A stretch of DNA of 64,000 bases from Volvox africanus (Eukaryota; Chlorophyta; Chlorophyceae; Chlamydomonadales; Volvocaceae), in the NCBI GenBank assembly GCA_030268105.1, contig BSDZ01000025.1, positions 1,364,001-1,428,000 on the forward strand, written 5' to 3'. The position numbers and the translations under genes were made by a program. The notes beneath the pieces were generated by a model. The model had not been told where the DNA came from, did no database searches, and saw nothing but the letters and a program-made list of their open reading frames with translations. Positions within the stretch are counted from its first letter, which is position 1. Every line of letters starts with the position of its first letter. Positions 47,810 to 59,300 of this stretch are shown piece after piece.

Positions 47810-48820
47810 GGTTGTTGGCAGAGCGTGGGCCAGCTGGAGTGGTGGTGACTAGCTGGGCCCGGAAGCCGCACAGAATCGGATGGCCCGCTATTAGTCCCTA
47901 GCATGGTGTGATTAGGGCAGGTGGCGGTGCAACACAGCGAGAAAGCAATGGAGGATGAATGACGTCGAAGATGCGGATAAACGAGTCTCTTCCAGGGTGG
48001 GTCGCGATTGGGTGAGTCGACCACGATTCCAACTCAGCGAGGCCTCGGGGGAACAGATGGAGCTGTTGTGGGACTCTTGCATTCATTCGCAGTGGTTTCA
48101 TAATACATTCCTCGGGTAAATGCAAATCAAGGCATAGCTAACCTGAAGGTCACCTTCTCTTGGCGGTGCAGACGGACTTGTTTAGGGGTTTGCAGTTATA
48201 CCTAAAACGGTTGTCATGTTCACGTCATCACACTTTCTGTGACATACATTTATGGATCGGAACTTGTGAGGCTTTTATCGGCATTGATAATCGGGCGTTC
48301 GATATTGCCCAGGCCGCGTCTCTCGCGTTTTTGCGTTTCGGCGCGTTTGGTTGGTCGTTATTGTCAACGGACCTCTTTCTTATCCTGCCCCGCTGAGCAT
48401 TCCATCTCGAATGGAAAAATTTTCGTTCCTACTCATTGCCTAGCACTTCATGTATTTCTTCCTTGGATTGGACTTTGACCTTTCCGTGCGTCTGATGTAT
48501 ATATGATGGCTCGTGATGCGCAAGCGTACAGGGTTATCCGGTCATTTCTATATCCTTACAGAGATATTGATGTCTTTAAGCTACATGGACAGCTTCCAGC
48601 CTCTTATGGTTGGCGCAGAGGTTTGGATGTGCGATGTTCCACAACGGAAGAACCCCAGCAGGAAAGGTCGTGTAATTCCACTCGGTCTTGTCAACAGTCA
48701 CGAAATCGGAACGATGAAAGAATACTTAAGTGCCTGGGTCAGGCAGCTGCCTGCAGAGGTGCAGAGACGAGGTCCAACGCAGGGAAGGCAACTCACTGCA
48801 GCAGGCCCTCCACTATTTTC
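47810..48820. other. Intergenic region, glycosyltransferase 3' side and dehydrogenase promoter
   Basis: No coding exon recognised. The only good TGTAA is at about 48670, far from the stop at 47809, so the polyadenylation site is uncertain. Confidence 0.4.
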
Positions 48821-51800
48821 ATGCGACGAAGGTTTCACAGCTCGACGGCGGGTTATAACAGCTGTAGCGGCGGGGATGTAGATAGTATAGACTGCGTGGT
48901 CATAGGGGCAGGTAAGCTTGCGACCCAGATCAAGCCAGTTTTTGCAGCTGTGCCGAAAATAGCAGTAGGACACACTCGCACACAATGATTCGGATTCGGA
49001 TTGATATGCCTCGTTCCGCCCGACTTCAGAGTCGGTCAATCAGGATCCTCCAGCCCATATGTGTATCTATCTCCCCGCTTTGTCGGCCGGCCGATATTCC
49101 GCAGCGGGTAGTCTCACTCTCTCCATTGGTTGCACAGGAGTCATCGGGCTGGCTGTGGCCCGAGCGCTAGCACGTCGTGGGCGGGAGGTGGTGGTTGTGG
49201 AGGCCGCTGGCGCAATCGGGACGGAAACCAGCTCCCGACACAGTGAAGGTCTGGAGGCACCCTCCGCTGCCGTCGAAGGGGCTAATTCGCTCAGATGTCA
49301 GAGACTTCTGTCCCTTCAATGTTGCTTTTGAGAATAGAAAGTATCATTTTAAGTCATTTTGTCAGTCATTATACACCAGTGTGCGTCTTCAAGCCATCCT
49401 TACCGAAGCCCCCCAATCCAGCCGGCTGCCCCCGCGTTTCTCCCATTTCTTGCTTCATATCATCGCAATGACCACGCCTGGGTGTCCGCGCGTTCTGCGG
49501 CTTGATCCGATGTATGGGAGCAGTCATTCACGCGGGTGTCTACTACCCACCTGGCAGCCTCAAGGCGCGTATGTGCGTGGAAGGCAAAGAACGATTATAC
49601 GACTTCTGCCGTACTTATCATGTACCGCACGAGAACATTACCAAGTTGATCGTGGCGACGACGAAGGAGTGAGTTCGCCTCTGGCGGGGAGCGGAATGAG
49701 AGGGTAGGGGGCGGCATTGCAATCGCCAGAAAGAATCACGTAGTGCTGGTTGATGGTGTCCCCCTTCCCCCTCTTTCTGTCCCTCTCCCGAAGACGGCTG
49801 GCAACATCCAGTGCCCGACTCACACCCGGCTGTAATACCGCGGTGTTTAATGTTGTGCGTTCCTCTACGACTGTACGACCAGGTCTCGTGTATTCCCTCT
49901 CCCCTCTTCCCACTCTACCGTTCTCCTTTCCTTTCTCTCTCTCTCAAAATGTATAATTTATATTATATTATATTATATTATATTATATTATATTATATTA
50001 TATTATATTATATTATATTATATTATATTATATTATATTATATTATATTATATTATATTATATTATATTATATTATATTATATTATATTATATTATATTA
50101 TATTATATTATATTATATTATATTATATTATATTATATCATATTATATCATATTATATCATATTATATTATATCATATTGTATTATATTATATTATCTGT
50201 CTATCTATATCTTTCTTTCTCACTGCACGTCGGCTCACTATCAGAGGTCACCGATGGGGATGTGAGTCATTGCGGCCGCCATCAACAGCGACGGTGACGG
50301 TGACGGTGCTGCTGGTGCAGGCAGCTGCCGGAGCTCGGGGCCTTCCAAGCCGCTGCGGCCCGCCATGGGGTTCCCGACCTGCAGCTGCTCAGCGGATCGG
50401 AGGCCCAGGCCTTGGAGCCGGCGCTGGCATGCGAAGGAGCGCTGTTGTCCCCTTCCACGGGCATCTTGGACAGCCACAGGTGACTGAGAAAGTGGGAGAT
50501 TGAGAATTGAAGTGCTAACGCAACGCAACACCACACACAAACACAAAGGCAAATGCAAACACAAACAGTGAGATGCGCGTGTGTGTGGGGGGGGGGGGGA
50601 AAGGGGGGAGGGATCCTCATGAAGAGGATATGTCACGACAAGCGTGGACAGTGGGCGGGTTGACGTGCAGGAAGGAGAGTGTAGGTGTGCATATATGTGC
50701 TTATGCGTCAGTCTATCCGTTTGTCAGCCTGTGTGTGTCTGTTTATTTATTACGGAAACCTGGCCTTCCGTTGCAACGCTACTGATTAGCGCCACTGGTC
50801 CGCCGCGGCTGCGGAGGCACAGGCGGTACAGACGGTACAGCCGCGTCCAGGGTGAGACCGAGGACGAAGTGGAGAATCTCGCCATCCTCATCTAAAGACT
50901 TCCAACAAACACCCTCACCGCCATGTGCCCTCACAACCACGGAGCTGCCACAGCGGCACACGCAGGTTGGTGCCGACACCCCAACCTGTTGATGCGAGGG
51001 CCGAACGTTCCCCTCTGTCCTCCCTTCCATACTCCGCCGCAGCTACATGGCGGCTTTGCTAGCTGATGCTGAGGCTCACGGGGCGGTCTTAGCTCTCAAC
51101 ACCAGGCTAGTAGGTGGATTGCTGGAGCAGGCTCCGCTTTCTACTGGCGCGGAATCATCACCTACGCCGTACAAGGTTCTGGAGCTGCACAGCCAGGTCC
51201 TGGGGGGCCCGGGGGCTAACGGTGCTACTGGCAGCGCTTCTAAGGGGATGGTGGAGTCGGATGGACCGATCGAGGTCAGCCGGCTGAGAGCTCGCTGGGT
51301 GGTCAATGCGGCGGGCCTGCACGCTATGCGGGTGGCATCCAGCATGTCGGGCCTGCCTCGGAGCTCCATTCCGCGACTGCACCTGGCGAAGGTAGGTGTG
51401 ATGGGGTCGGGAGCTTCTCACGATTGCATGTGGTGGGGCCAGGAGCCTCGCACCCTCTCAGTACGCGGGCGGTGTGTGACAAGACCATGTCTGTGAGGGG
51501 AGATGACTGGGACACTGACGGGCGTGGAGGGGGTGCAGTTCTGCAACCTCAAATCCCTCCCTGCTAATCTTCTGCTATCTCCCGACTGATGCATCACACA
51601 TCCCCACAAGCTCTCCCACCGTGTTGCCCGCCGCGTCCAACTCGACAATCCCTCCTACGTCACCTCCGCCTGGCCTCATCTCCCCTTCACTTGTTAATCC
51701 ACCTCAATCGGCGCAGGGCAGTTACTTTTCGCTGTCTATCCGTTCCCCATTTAGCCGCCTGATCTATCCGATGCCGGAACGCAGTCTCGCCGGGTTGGGC

Positions 51801-52614
51801 ACCCATCTCACCCTTGACTTGGCGGGTGGGGCGAGATTCGGCCCGGACGTGGAGTGGCTGCCGGGGCCGGGATCGGGCCCTAAGGCGCCGGTTGAGGTGG
51901 ATTACCAGGTGAGACCAGGGGAGATGAGGCCAGGGGAGATGAGGCCAGGGGAGATGAGGCCAGGGGAGATGAGGCCAGGGGAGATGAGGCCAGGGGAGAT
52001 GAGGCCAGGCGGAGGGGCGGAGGGTGCTTCAAGTCCAAGTACGTGCAGTTACAAAGAGGTAGTGGTTTCAGTACGAGTCACGTTAGACTTCATACCGGCA
52101 TGTTGGGGCTGGGACGGAGAGCCGATGGGTTAACGAGAGATATAGAGCATATGCACTGCATTACACGGCTATTTGTCAGCGTTTAATCACGGTAATGTGG
52201 CGAACAAAAGCCTTCTCTCAGATAGGGAGGAGGGCAGAAGGACTTGTCAGGGCATGTATGAGCGGATTAGGAACTATGGCTGGAAATGTATAACTGTCTG
52301 CTGCACCGCTTCTGATGACCGCGGTTGCTGCCGCACATTTGCGCCAGGTGGATCCCAACCGAGCACACTCTTTCTACCCGGCTATCAGGCGGTACTACCC
52401 CGGCCTGCCAGACGGCGCGTTGCAGCCCGCATATAGCGGTGTACGACCTAAGCTGTCGGGACCTGGGCAGCCGCCTGTGGACTTTTTGGTTCAGGGGCCG
52501 CGCAATGGGCATGGTGTCCGAGGCTGGGTCAATTTGTACGGCATTGAGTCGCCAGGCTTGACGTCTTCCTTAGCACTTGCAGAGTATGTGTGCGACGTTT
52601 TGCAAAATCCTTGA
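48821..52614 (+). CDS. L2HGDH: L-2-hydroxyglutarate dehydrogenase, mitochondrial, FAD-dependent
   Basis: Complete gene; seven exons close in phase: 48821-48911, 49138-49248, 49524-49668, 50321-50479, 51043-51391, 51717-51908 and 52348-52614 (TGA); 437 residues, the usual family length. The enzyme oxidises L-2-hydroxyglutarate, a by-product of malate dehydrogenase, to 2-oxoglutarate and passes electrons to the respiratory chain. Evidence: a short Arg-rich leader ([12 protein letters not shown]), an FAD-binding Rossmann motif [16 protein letters not shown] (Gly 29, 31, 34), then [25 protein letters not shown]-type [61 protein letters not shown] and near the C-terminus [17 protein letters not shown]. 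These are the signature blocks of L2HGDH in the same order. The insert after GLLEQAPLS (about residues 195-240) is longer than in animal proteins and low-complexity. An alternative upstream ATG would only add 5' sequence without conserved features. Confidence 0.94.
49959..50196 (+). repeat. (TATTA)n microsatellite, about 47 units
   Basis: Pentanucleotide tract, perfect until about 50135 and then with TATCA variants, in the intron before the dehydrogenase exon at 50321. Confidence 0.95.
51910..52010 (+). repeat. 15-bp minisatellite (AGGCCAGGGGAGATG), about six units
   Basis: Starts immediately after the splice donor at 51909 and includes the donor-like first unit (GTGAGACCAGGGGAGATG). Confidence 0.9.
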
Positions 52615-52747
52615 ATGAGTGATGGAAAATGAACTATGGATGGTTGAAGATGTGTGGGATGGTGGAATGGAGGAAGGGCAAATTGGCTCACAATCGAGGG
52701 GAAGAATCTCGCGGGACAAACCCTAACGATGAAATCCTCTCAAGGGT

Positions 52748-52752
52748 TGTAA
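52748..52752 (+). terminator. TGTAA polyadenylation signal of the dehydrogenase gene
   Basis: Lies 134 bases after the stop at 52614. Confidence 0.6.
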
Positions 52753-53300
52753 CAAATTGGTTACTACTTTTATAATGTTCTGCTACATATCCTAAACCAC
52801 GTGGGACGGATATAAAAATGCACACACGAAGGCCTTATGTGAGAAGCGATCGCATGCGATTGTAGCTGCTCTCTTACCGTTAATTTTCAAGACCTGCACA
52901 AAGCATGTTCTCCATCTAGTCAAGAAGGATTGAACCTCAGCGGTGCTGTGTGAAGTTCGTTGGCTTTGGGGTACGTTGCCAGAACGTATCGCCATAACTG
53001 AATATCCTGGCTGCATTTAGGCTTTAGATCTAGTGAATAATCATACACGAAATTGCCTTTTATGTAAACACTCTATTTGCCTTTGGGGTGAGTCCCTGCT
53101 TGTGCGTACATTGCTCAATTTGCGCGTATATTCCACATTATACGTCTTCAATGTTGTGAGGTCTTACCAGATGCTCCTTATCACGAAATGTACGATTGAT
53201 TTATGCTCAGGGACCCCTTGATGGCTGCCGTGCTGCGATGCAGGCTTGAGTACTGGCGCTGAAGCAGGCCCCGGTGGAGTCATGGCGCTTACCTTAAGCT

Positions 53301-56300
53301 GTGTATAGCTTCTCTTTGCGCATTAGACGTGACAAAAAGCGGCGTACCAAGAGCTTGCGCTACCTCACTGTGCAAGTTGCAGCCAGTTCCCTGGCCCGCC
53401 TGCTTGGCCGCTCCGTAGCCGCCTTCAACTTGATGCTGCCTGCTCCGGGATTCCTGCCTTACCCGGCTATGGGCTGCAGTGGCGCAGTCAGCGCCTCCGC
53501 ACGGTTGGCGTGTGCTTCCTGCCCCGCATCCACTCCCCGTGGCCGGCCAATCTCGGCGTCGGCACCTTGCACAGCGACGGTGGCCCCCTCGCAGGGGCAC
53601 TTCTTTGGCCAGCCCCCGAGCCCTGACGTTTCACCTGGGCAAATGCACCCCGGTCTGCTACACCTACGGAGAGCCGCTCTTGGGCCCTGCCCCCCGCGCC
53701 TGAGGGCCTTGGTGCGCACAGCCGCAGGAGGGGGTCGTGTGGCTGATGCTGCAGCTTCTCCCGCAGCCTCTAGCACTGGGGAACGCGTTGCCCAGCTTAG
53801 TGAAGGTTCTGCGTCCTCGGGGAGACACATCTCGTTTCGTCGTCCAACACTTAGTAGCAGTAGCAGTGCAAATGTCAGTGCCAATAGTGGCGGCAGCAGC
53901 GGTATTGGCCCAGTTCGCAGTTTAGCCCGGCAAGACGTTGCCAGGACGTGTGCAGCGGCAACTCCGACGTCCGCCGCGACTGCCTCGTTGACGTCGCCAC
54001 TAGAGGCAAAGGCAATGGTTGCGGTGGCGCCGCTGCCTCTTGGATCCCGCTACCGTCAGCTCTGCACGCAAGCCAACGCTTCCGGCCAGTCAGGCGAGGC
54101 GGCGAAGAAGCAGCAATCACAGGACCAGCAAAAGCAGTCTCAGAAGGCGCCCTCAGCAGCTGGAAGCTCGACGAACCAGGCAGCAGCGGCAGCTTCAGAT
54201 GTAGCTGTCACGGCAGCGGCGCCATCGCAGCTGCAGTCAGCAAGCACGGTACGGTACTCCCCTCTCCATTACAACATCGAAGAGTTTTGCTCCAGGGTGG
54301 TGCCCACGGAGGGTGAGAAGAGGCAACGCATGGAGGTGGTTGCAGCGTGAGTAAGGCTTGGTTTACCATGCTACGGTTTACCTAGGGATTTTTAAGAATG
54401 GGGAATGGGCTAATACCAATGCCGTAAATAAATTATAAATAAATAAATGGTCCATGTTTTATGGTCAATGTTATTCCCCCCTGCGCATAGTCCTTTGCGC
54501 ATTTGCATAAGAGATGCAAATGCGTCTGTCACACGGCTGTCGCTGCGGCTGGTGCTGATTGCTACGTATGGAGCAGCGCAGAGGTCCCGGTCATCTTGTC
54601 TTAGGACCGGACCCACCAGCCATTTTCTACAACCAGTCTTTCCTCTTCTGCAGCAAGTGTGTAGCAGTGCATTGCGGAATAGGAACAGAAGCCCAACAGT
54701 TGCAGAAGTAAAAGTTGTAGACCAGACGAGACCCAAAGGGGAGGCTCCAAGAAATTAAGACATACCGGAAGTGGATAAGTCGGGCTGGTGGAAGGTGGCC
54801 ACGAGGCGGCAAGGGGAGCTGATGTGATTTGGCCTGGGCTGGGACGCATGGGCGCTCATTTATACCCCAGTATTAGGTCTGGTCACATAGTTGCCGTACT
54901 TGGATACGTGTGTATATGTGTGAGGAAGCGGTGCCGGTCCCCCATGGGCCCGGATTTGGCATGCGGTTGAATGAAGCCGCGGCTCTGGCACATGTGCGTT
55001 GCTCAGGGAGCCAGGCAGGAGGCTGCGGTGACAGCACGGCCTGTGGCGGCTGCACCAGCTGCGGGGATGACGCCAGGGCTTTGGCCGGGGGGGTCTCTGT
55101 AAGAATACGTTTGCCTTCATCTCAGCGTAACCGGGATGCAGTGGAGGAGGGTACCGGCGGCATGGGGCTCCATATCTCTGGAAATCTCAAAGGCCAGGGG
55201 CCAGACCTGAGACCAGACGGAAGGGAAGGATGTGACCCATATGCCCCTTGCCGGGTGGCATCAGTGCAGTCCCGGCTGCGCAACATTGCCTTTTCTGGCT
55301 CTTCATTGTGCCGACCCTTCTCTGCGCTTGCCTTATCAGTGCCCTTCGATTCATTCCACAGTCGGATATGCTTTTATATTCTAATATTAGTTGGTAGTCA
55401 GTCATTGCCCTCTTCGCCCTTTCGCCTCAACCAAGTGACCTCCTGTGATCGTTCTTTATTCTCGACTCACTCCCATTGGTCTTTGTCTCATGGTTTCCCT
55501 GGTTTTCATTTACACATCCGTATCCCCCGCTTGTCCGCCCAGCTCAACTGCAATGCTCGTCTGCGTCCCCGTTTGGGCCCCGTATCCTCTCCTCATCCCC
55601 TGGGCAGTATCCGTGCCGGTGTGCGCAAGGTATGGCCTAATGCCCGGCACGTGGAGCTGCAGGTGTTCGGCAGCTTTGCCAACGGGCTGTCCACGTGGAA
55701 CAGTGACCTGGACCTTGTGGTGACGGGAGTAATGGAGCCGGACCGGGTGTCAGGAGGTGAGAGTGCTCGGGGGCCGAGTGACGGAAAGGAACGGACTCAG
55801 GGTGAGCGGCGCAGTCTGGGATACTATGTGTAATCGAGGTTTACTTCCACCTCCTGTCTGACGTTTGCTTATTAAAGGTCTCACGACGCAGGGGCGGGGT
55901 GGATAAATATGGGAATATGAACTTATTATGAATTTGTTCTGTTCTACTAATCGACCCCCTCCCTGCGTTGGAGGGGACTGGTGGAAGGGTGGGAAGTGCT
56001 GGTGCCCGTGCATCAGCACCATGGGGGAGGAAAGTAAGAAAGAGGGGGTGGGGATAAGGGGAAAATACGAAAATCACAACTGAAAGCCCCCGAGTCTTAA
56101 TGTCAATAGGACCAAGTCTTGGCACGTGAGGTCATTTACGAGGCAGACGACTGGAAGGAGAGAAGGGGGGGGGATGCAACCCTCCACCTCCAGGTCCCTG
56201 TGGGGCCGAGGGCTTCCCCCTCGTGTAGACACATTGAATGGGGTCCGTGTCGTGGTGTTTAGTCTGTGCCCAGTAGGTGATGGGTGCGGACCTTTCACCC

Positions 56301-59300
56301 AGGGTTATGCTACCCACCACGTGATTACCAGCTGCATGCCTGTACACTGTCTGCACATTACCAACAAAGTCCGTGGCGGGGTCCAGGAAGACCAGGGTTA
56401 CAGATTGAGGAAGAAATATAACGGTACCGGATTCGGTCGCATTACGCCATAAGGATTGGGTGGGTGGGTGGAAGCTAATAGAGGGAAGCCAGGTGGGGCC
56501 TAACCGCACTGCACATGCAAACGTTGTGGATGACGCCATCATTTGGTTTACATCCCTACTGTTGACCCGCACCGCACAACACCGAAAAAATGTTGGCTTG
56601 GGGTCTCTTAGGACCCACCTCATGTGGGCTTTTCGTCTAATCTTCCGGTCCCTCTTTGCGCCGCCATCTGGACGTTTCGTCCTAGCCCTCCTTTTAAGCG
56701 CCTCTTCTCCCGTTCAGCGATGAGCGATGAGCACCTGTTTAGGTTTGGAGCCTCGGGTAATTCCCTTATAGCGCGTGTTCAGGTCTCAGGACTCTTCCTC
56801 AAGGCCTGAATCCGACAGCTCTCACCATAACATGTGCAGGTTACGAGCCTGGCGACCGTGCGAAGATCACCGCGCGACTACGGAAGATCGCAGACGCGCT
56901 GAACCGGGCCAAGAACATAGACATCCTTCGCCAGCAGCTCATACCCCGCGCCAGGATACCCATTCTCAAGGTGCGGTATGTCTCGTTTGTGATAGTCTCT
57001 TTGAAATAGACAATTTTCCAACGCCCCTTTCCATCCCCCCACTGCGCTCCCCTCCTCCTTGCGGCATGGAGCCACTGCCACTGCCACTGCCTGGCTTCCC
57101 TTCGCATCCCTCACAGCATACTCGCAAGCCCATCTCTCATGTATGGTTCCGTGCATCGATGATTGACTATATTATGCTCGTATGCACACATAACACGTTG
57201 TTGACTATTTATGATAATGAAGCGTCATCGTCGTCACAACCATTTCCTTTTGACATCGCTTGGATGGGCTGTCGTAATTGGAGAATCCATACTCCAACCT
57301 GTCTTCACGTCCTGAAAGAACTTCATCGAGTTGGTGCTCATCCCCACCCCCACCTCAGTCCGCAACGGGAGCCGAAACTCAGCAACCCAGATACACAGAC
57401 ATGCCTGGCCTGATTGGGAGTATAGCCCCCAATTCGATGGCAGGTATACAGTTTTGAAACTGCCTTCATCACATTCAGCTTCACTTGATCCACGTAGTTC
57501 TCCGGTTACACCAGCTTACTGCACCCCACGTTCCCAACCCCCACCGCATGGCCATCGTCGTCCTTGACCCCCTTGCACCATGACCACCACATTCACCCAC
57601 CACTACCACCACTACAGCTGTGGACCAAGAGCCGTGTGTGTGTGGATGTGAGCGTCAGTGACGACAGCGGGCCCCGAGCGGCTCGCTACATGGTCCAGCA
57701 ATGCAGGGCGTTTCCACCGGTGAAGCCACTGGTGGGTATTCCGGTGGTCAAGTGCCCTAGGGGCGAGGCAAGGAGGAAGGGGGTATCGGATATCGAAGTG
57801 GGACCTGAAGGATTCCTACCTATGTAAAATGCATCTGAATCGCTTTGTTAAGGATAGAGAATGAGATGGTTAGATCATGGGGGTGGCTGCTGCGGTTCTG
57901 GTGGTTCAGCGTGAGGAGGCGGTGCGGGTCAAATCACGACACGATGGGAAAAGCGAAAGGTCCCGCCACCTGGAAAAGGGGCCTGGTTGGGAAACGGGAG
58001 TTGGGACTTATGACGAAGAGAATCCGTACCATGACATGTTTGGACGCGGCCAAGAGCTTTGCGCGGCACAGGGAGACGGGATGGTAGCTGCACAAAAAGA
58101 AAAACGGCGAAATTTCTGCATGAGCCGGAGGAATTTGAAGGTTTCGAGTGTTTATGATTTCTGGGGGGAAGCGCAAATCAGCTTCCAGGGTTGCGGAATA
58201 TATATAGCGCCCGCCGCTCCTATGTAGGTAGATCGAAACTCGCGTGGGTTGGCTGCCTGACGGGTATGGCTCCGAAGGTTTGTAAAGGTGGTGTGCGTTT
58301 GGTTCAAATAGCAGCACGGAGGTGTTTTACCTGCCTGCTTCGTCGTATTGTCTCGCGTTATTAGCTGAATTGGTTCTATTGCTAAGTCGGTTGCTAAGTA
58401 TGCTCAATCCGCCGGAGAGGAAAATGCATCAGCATATGCACCCTCACCCGTCCCCCGAACCCTCGTTCGCTCAGGTGCTCGTCTTGAAGACGTACCTCAA
58501 GGCCTGTCGCCTGAACGAAGTCAACAGTGGCGGCCTGTCCAGCTACAGTCTGACCAACATGGTCATCGCCCACCTGCAGGAGGAGCTCAAGGTGTGTTTC
58601 CGCATGCGGGAAGGCGGTTTGTGTGTGAGTGCGTATGTGCGTGCCACAGATGCGCGGGCAAGCAGCGGACCACCGCAAGCTTGGGTTTTGCAAGTATGGG
58701 TGTGGGTGGGTGCTTAAGGGAGAACAGGAAAGTTTGTGGGGGGAGATTCCAGGGCCGAAGAGCCGAAGGCAAGGCATTATATAATGGTTTCATGAATGGT
58801 ACTGAATCGCTGCAGGTCTGGCTTCAGATTTGCACGCGTTATCTTTGCTACATTCCCGTTTGATATTCGCATTCACACTGAAAACCGTAACCTGAGCACA
58901 GAGGAAACAACATGGCTAAGAAATTATCAGAAAAAGAAGGAAAGGGAAGTACTGTATATGGTACACCCTTCTTATGCGGAAATTTCGCCCGCCGCAACCG
59001 CCCCGGTCGGGTCTCTGGTGGTGTTTCTTATCGCAGTCGCATGGGTCCCTTCCTCCTTGGCTCAGCAACTTCTCTTGCATCCACCTCATCATCGTAATGT
59101 TCCGGGACCTGATGATCGGGCGGGGGGATAGGGCAAGTCACACCATGCAGGCTCGCATTCTGTGTCTCGTCACCTCTCCCCCCGCAGACACCCTCCTTGG
59201 TTACACAACTTCTCGCATCGGGTCTCTGGTTGAAGTTTCTTACCGCACTCCTGCACACTCGCGTGCCGCCCCCTCCTCCCCTTTCCTCCCGATACGTGTA

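Noticed and set aside
49811..50503. 230-codon Tyr-Ile-Leu frame
   Set aside because: Artefact of the (TATTA)n tract within an intron of the dehydrogenase gene.
51910..52010. Coding repeat protein (Glu-Met-Arg-Pro-Gly units)
   Set aside because: The 15-bp unit is a multiple of three so the frame stays open, but it begins right after the donor at 51908|51909 and the flanking exons join in phase without it.
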